A stretch of 64,000 nucleotides of DNA, from NCBI RefSeq assembly GCF_000829375.1, contig NZ_AP014624.1:2728001-2792000 (forward strand), in the 5' to 3' direction. This DNA is from Chryseobacterium sp. StRB126 (lineage in GTDB: Bacteria; Bacteroidota; Bacteroidia; Flavobacteriales; Weeksellaceae). Numbering within the stretch: position 1 is the first letter of the stretch; each line of letters opens with the position of its first letter. Positions 61,384 to 64,000 of this stretch are shown one piece after another. The notes below the pieces were generated by a model. It was not told the DNA's origin and did no database searches. It saw only the letters and a list, made by a program, of their open reading frames with translations. The position numbers were made by a program, and so were the translations under genes.

Positions 61384-61881
61384 ATGACAATGATTAGAAA
61401 AGCAGTTCATGAGGATGTTTTTCAGGCCGCTCAGGTACTTGAAGAAGTAAAAGCAGACATGTTGAATCAAGGAATTGACCAATGGGATCAGGAATATCCT
61501 AACATAAAGGTTCTTACAGAGGATATTGAAAAAGGAGAAGGGTTTGTTTTTGAAGAACAAGGAAAAGTACTGGCTTATATGGCCCTTAATGAATTATGTG
61601 ATGAAGAATATAATGATCTGAACTGGACTACTCCTACACCATTTATTGTGATTCATCGTTTGTATGTAAAGCCTACAGCACAAGGAAAAGGGATATCGAG
61701 CAAAATGATTCGCTATGCAGAAGATTTTGCGGTTCAAAACCAATATCAATCTATACGTTTTGATGCTTTTTCTTTGAATAATACCGCTAATATTGTGTAT
61801 ACTAAAAAAGGATATGAGCTGGTTGGAACAGTCCGTTTTCGTAAAGGAATATTTAATTGCTATGAAAAAGCTGTGAAATAA
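61384..61881 (+). CDS. GNAT-family N-acetyltransferase
   Basis: A 165-residue GNAT protein. The start is ATG at 61384 (MTMIRKAV; the ATG at 61390 is also possible); a 35-residue extension would overlap the marR end and lacks family similarity. Motif A is VIHRLYVKPTAQGKGISSKMIRYAEDFA (near residues 90-117), with a late SLNNTANIVYTKKGYELVG. It resembles the GNAT at 50891-51403. It is third in the MarR operon, with a perfect-stem terminator 27 nt after its stop. Confidence 0.86.
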   Translation: MTMIRKAVHEDVFQAAQVLEEVKADMLNQGIDQWDQEYPNIKVLTEDIEKGEGFVFEEQGKVLAYMALNELCDEEYNDLNWTTPTPFIVIHRLYVKPTAQGKGISSKMIRYAEDFAVQNQYQSIRFDAFSLNNTANIVYTKKGYELVGTVRFRKGIFNCYEKAVK

Positions 61882-61907
61882 ATAATAGATCACACTATAA
61901 ATAAATT

Positions 61908-61951
61908 AACACCCATGTTGCTGATTATCTGAAAGTAACATGGGTGTTTTG
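61908..61951 (+). terminator. Terminator of the GNAT-MarR-GNAT operon
   Basis: AACACCCATGTT (61908-61919) pairs perfectly with AACATGGGTGTT (61937-61948) over a 17-nt loop, followed by T residues. Confidence 0.88.
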
Positions 61952-62312
61952 TTTGGTAAAGACATAAAAAGCTTTAATAGAAAGACTTTTAAAAATTCAT
62001 TGTCGTAGTTCTACTACAATTTTTCAAATAATAGGTAATTCATTTTGACGTGAATATTTAAGGTTATATATTGCATTACCAAAATCACCGAAAAAACTTA
62101 TGGAAAATTTTAAAAATCACTCCTTTAAAAAAGTACTGTCAGGTACTTAATGTGGAATTATTTCTTAGTAATTCCAACCGAACCCATCTCAGATCGATCG
62201 TCAAGTAAGCCTGTTCTAGAGGCCGTGCAGGCTACAGATTGTAAATAGAGTGAAAGGGTCTTACCTGCAAAGGTTGAATATCCAATGAAGTCATACACCA
62301 AAAACAGATATC
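61952..62312. other. Structured leader region before vgrG
   Basis: 361 nt without a credible gene. Two perfect hairpins lie together: AAGTAC/GTACTT (62131-62148) and TGGAATTA/TAATTCCA (62153-62176). A third, AGCCTG/CAGGCT, lies near 62208-62234. A TTTG at 62044-62047 and TATATATTG at 62065-62073 make a weak promoter candidate, so the hairpins could be in an RNA leader. Confidence 0.4.
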
Positions 62313-62438
62313 ATGTTTCAGGAACAGAATAATCTTCCCAAACCGGAAATAGATTCAGACAAGACAGGTCTTGGAAACAAAATCCAGGAGAATAAAAAAA
62401 ATGAAAGAAGTAAAGAAAGTTGCTTCCAAAGTGAATAA
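62313..62438 (+). CDS. Short leader ORF overlapping the vgrG start
   Basis: ATG at 62313 opens a 41-codon ORF (MFQEQNNLPKPEIDSD...) ending in TAA at 62436-62438, overlapping vgrG by 38 nt in another frame. Its first 29 codons reach an A8 tract (62394-62401); removal of one A would join them in frame to vgrG. The Asn/Pro/Lys-rich start resembles N-termini recalled for Bacteroidetes VgrG proteins. So it may be the true N-terminus of VgrG in a frameshifted or slippage-dependent gene, rather than a separate protein. Confidence 0.35.
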   Translation: MFQEQNNLPKPEIDSDKTGLGNKIQENKKNERSKESCFQSE

Positions 62439-64000
62439 TGCAGTGAATGTGGTGAATACAGGCAAACAATTCCTGAATCAGCCTTTGCTGCCGAATGAGC
62501 CATCCATTATTAAAGAAAAACTATGGGCAAAGCAGCCTACATCAAGAATATTTAATGCAGATAGTATTCCGGAAAGTGCCATTGCGGGAATCAATCGCGT
62601 TGTAAAACTTGATATTCATGTGGAAGGCAAGCCGATAAAATATTTCAAACACTTTAACCTCACCCAAAGCACTACCAAACATCATGAGTTTGAACTCATT
62701 CTGGCGCATGATACTTTGGGGAGTGCAGAAAATCATAATCTTGAAGAAGTACAGAATTTTCTTGGGAAAAGGATTACAGTAGTATTCAAGTATAAAGATG
62801 TAGAGGGTGGGGCTGAACGAAATTTTGTGGGGGTCATCACAGAAGTCGGATTCAGTCAGGAAAAAGGAAGCCTGGGAAATCTTATATTATCAGGATTCAG
62901 TCCAACCATCCTTTTGGATGCAGCTCCTCATATTCAAAGTTTTGGAGGAGTACAGCCCATGAGTTTGAACAGTATTGCTAATGAAGTCATTAAAGAAGGG
63001 CTGGGGCAAGGAAAATATGATTTCAGGGTAGACGCCCGTCAGGGAAATGTATCTTACAGTTGTCAATACGAAGAAACTCATTATAATTATCTGGCAAGAA
63101 TCGCAGAAGCTTACGGGGAGCAATTCTTTTATGACGGGGAAGTACTGCATTTCGGACAGCTGCCTCCACAGGAAAAACCTGTGATGCTGACCTATGGAAG
63201 TAATCTCACGGACGTTAAAATTAAAATGAGAGCCCAGCATGTTAATCCATCATTCTATGGATACAACAGCAGCAAAAATGAGAAATTTAAAGGCGGAAGT
63301 TCAAAAATTAACCATACTTCAGATATCGCCAAGCGTGCCTATGAAATCTCAGAAAAGACTTTTCAGACGCCGTCTTTACGCGTTGCACCCATTAAGGCTG
63401 TTTCTTTTATGGATATTGATGCCTCACAGAAAGGTGCTGCGGGAAGCAAGGCTTCAGAAGTTTTTGTGACTTCAGGAAATACAACTGTACCATTCCTTTA
63501 TCCGGGCTGTATTGCAGATATAGAAATGCGTAAATCAGATACTAACGATACCGGATATTTTACCAAGCTTATGCTGATAGAGGTAACCCACCAGGTGGAT
63601 GCCCGTGGATATTACGATGGATCTTTTCAGGCAATAGCTGCTGATACCGGATTTATTCCAAGACCGGAATTTACTGTTCCGGTGGCAGAACCTCAGTTTG
63701 GGAAAGTAATTTCCAACACAGATCCTGAAAACCAAGGCCGTGTACAGGTCCAGCTTGATTGGCAGAGTGGGCAGGATACAACGGAATTTATCCGTGTGAT
63801 GTCACCAGATGCCGGCAGCAGCGAAAAAGTAGGCAAGAACCGTGGCTTTATGTCTATTCCCGAAGTGGGAGATCAAGTGATTGTGAACTTTGTACACCTT
63901 CATCCGGACCGTCCTTTTGTCATGGGCGGAATGTATCATGGCGGAATTGGAGCTGGTGGCGGTACAGGAAATAATATCATGAGTTTCAGCGGCAGAAGCG
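62401..64000 (+). CDS. vgrG: Type VI secretion spike protein VgrG (3' end outside window)
   Basis: ATG at 62401 opens a frame without stop to the window end (533 codons seen). It is preceded by AGGAG at 62386-62390. The gp27-like part (about residues 50-400) begins with GINRVVKLDIHVEGKPIKYFKHFNL and has NFVGVITEVGFSQEKGSLGNL and YEETHYNYLARIAEAYGEQFFYDG. A gp5-like OB-fold follows (from about 440, FGKVISNTDPENQGRVQVQLDW, FMSIPEVGDQVIVNFVHLHPDRPFVMGGMYHG). The gly-rich start of the spike region runs off the edge. This matches the Bacteroidetes T6SS-iii type. The cargo or effector would lie to the right. Confidence 0.9.
   Translation, partial: MKEVKKVASKVNNAVNVVNTGKQFLNQPLLPNEPSIIKEKLWAKQPTSRIFNADSIPESAIAGINRVVKLDIHVEGKPIKYFKHFNLTQSTTKHHEFELILAHDTLGSAENHNLEEVQNFLGKRITVVFKYKDVEGGAERNFVGVITEVGFSQEKGSLGNLILSGFSPTILLDAAPHIQSFGGVQPMSLNSIANEVIKEGLGQGKYDFRVDARQGNVSYSCQYEETHYNYLARIAEAYGEQFFYDGEVLHFGQLPPQEKPVMLTYGSNLTDVKIKMRAQHVNPSFYGYNSSKNEKFKGGSSKINHTSDIAKRAYEISEKTFQTPSLRVAPIKAVSFMDIDASQKGAAGSKASEVFVTSGNTTVPFLYPGCIADIEMRKSDTNDTGYFTKLMLIEVTHQVDARGYYDGSFQAIAADTGFIPRPEFTVPVAEPQFGKVISNTDPENQGRVQVQLDWQSGQDTTEFIRVMSPDAGSSEKVGKNRGFMSIPEVGDQVIVNFVHLHPDRPFVMGGMYHGGIGAGGGTGNNIMSFSGRS

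Overview
The window is a chromosomal segment of a Flavobacteriia bacterium, most likely Chryseobacterium or a close Weeksellaceae relative. Support comes from AT-rich DNA, promoters of the Bacteroidetes type (TTG/TTTG, about 20 nt, TAnnTTTG), weak A-rich ribosome binding sites, and lineage markers: the type IX secretion protein PorQ, the lipoprotein TamL, a ResB-CcsA fusion, a YegP/DUF1508 protein and a Bacteroidetes-type (T6SS-iii) VgrG. No rRNA, tRNA, CRISPR array, prophage or complete classical IS was recognised. Genus assignment is inference.

Layout. 1-9.7 kb: an NAD(P)-binding protein, uvrA, a possible 16-codon mini-transcript, a small TonB receptor with a DUF2490 protein, then an HD hydrolase with an M48 membrane protease, and a YegP protein. 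9.8-16.9 kb: a fatty-acid beta-oxidation operon (marR, fused HAD/hydratase, thiolase, acyl-CoA dehydrogenase) on the minus strand. A REP-associated transposase with its palindromes sits in one junction and a four-helix-bundle gene in another. Two long palindromes precede marR. 16.9-21.7 kb: FecCD/FecE-type importer parts, a TlpA-like lipoprotein, and a divergent PaaE-like reductase with a DUF218 protein. 21.7-30.4 kb: tamL, an rRNA methyltransferase, a YtxH/holin-X-like envelope cluster, porQ-cmk, pyrH and frr. 30.5-38.5 kb: a KAS III-like synthase, a secreted unknown protein, and ftsK - lipoprotein - lolA - lptF/G.

38.8-50.5 kb: an exported isochorismatase-like hydrolase with a Crp/Fnr regulator and a Crp-like palindrome, an exported esterase, the giant cytochrome c maturation protein CcsBA, an SPFH protein with a ribbon-helix-helix protein, a 49-residue membrane protein, and the lysine-to-aminoadipate pair (lysine 6-transaminase and semialdehyde dehydrogenase). 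50.9-57.9 kb: an acetyltransferase and a regulator-AcrA-AcrB-OMF efflux operon. 58-61.9 kb: a papain-like lipoprotein, a BtrH-type protein, and a GNAT-MarR-GNAT operon with a palindromic operator. From 62.3 kb the 5' part of a vgrG runs off the right edge; its start lies in an A8 tract that separates it from an out-of-frame leader ORF.

Many intergenic gaps hold short inverted-repeat elements (REP and MITE-like). Several longer readings of genes begin at TTG/GTG codons that lie inside promoters or terminators; for these the downstream ATG is given. All functions are assigned by reading motifs, with no database search.
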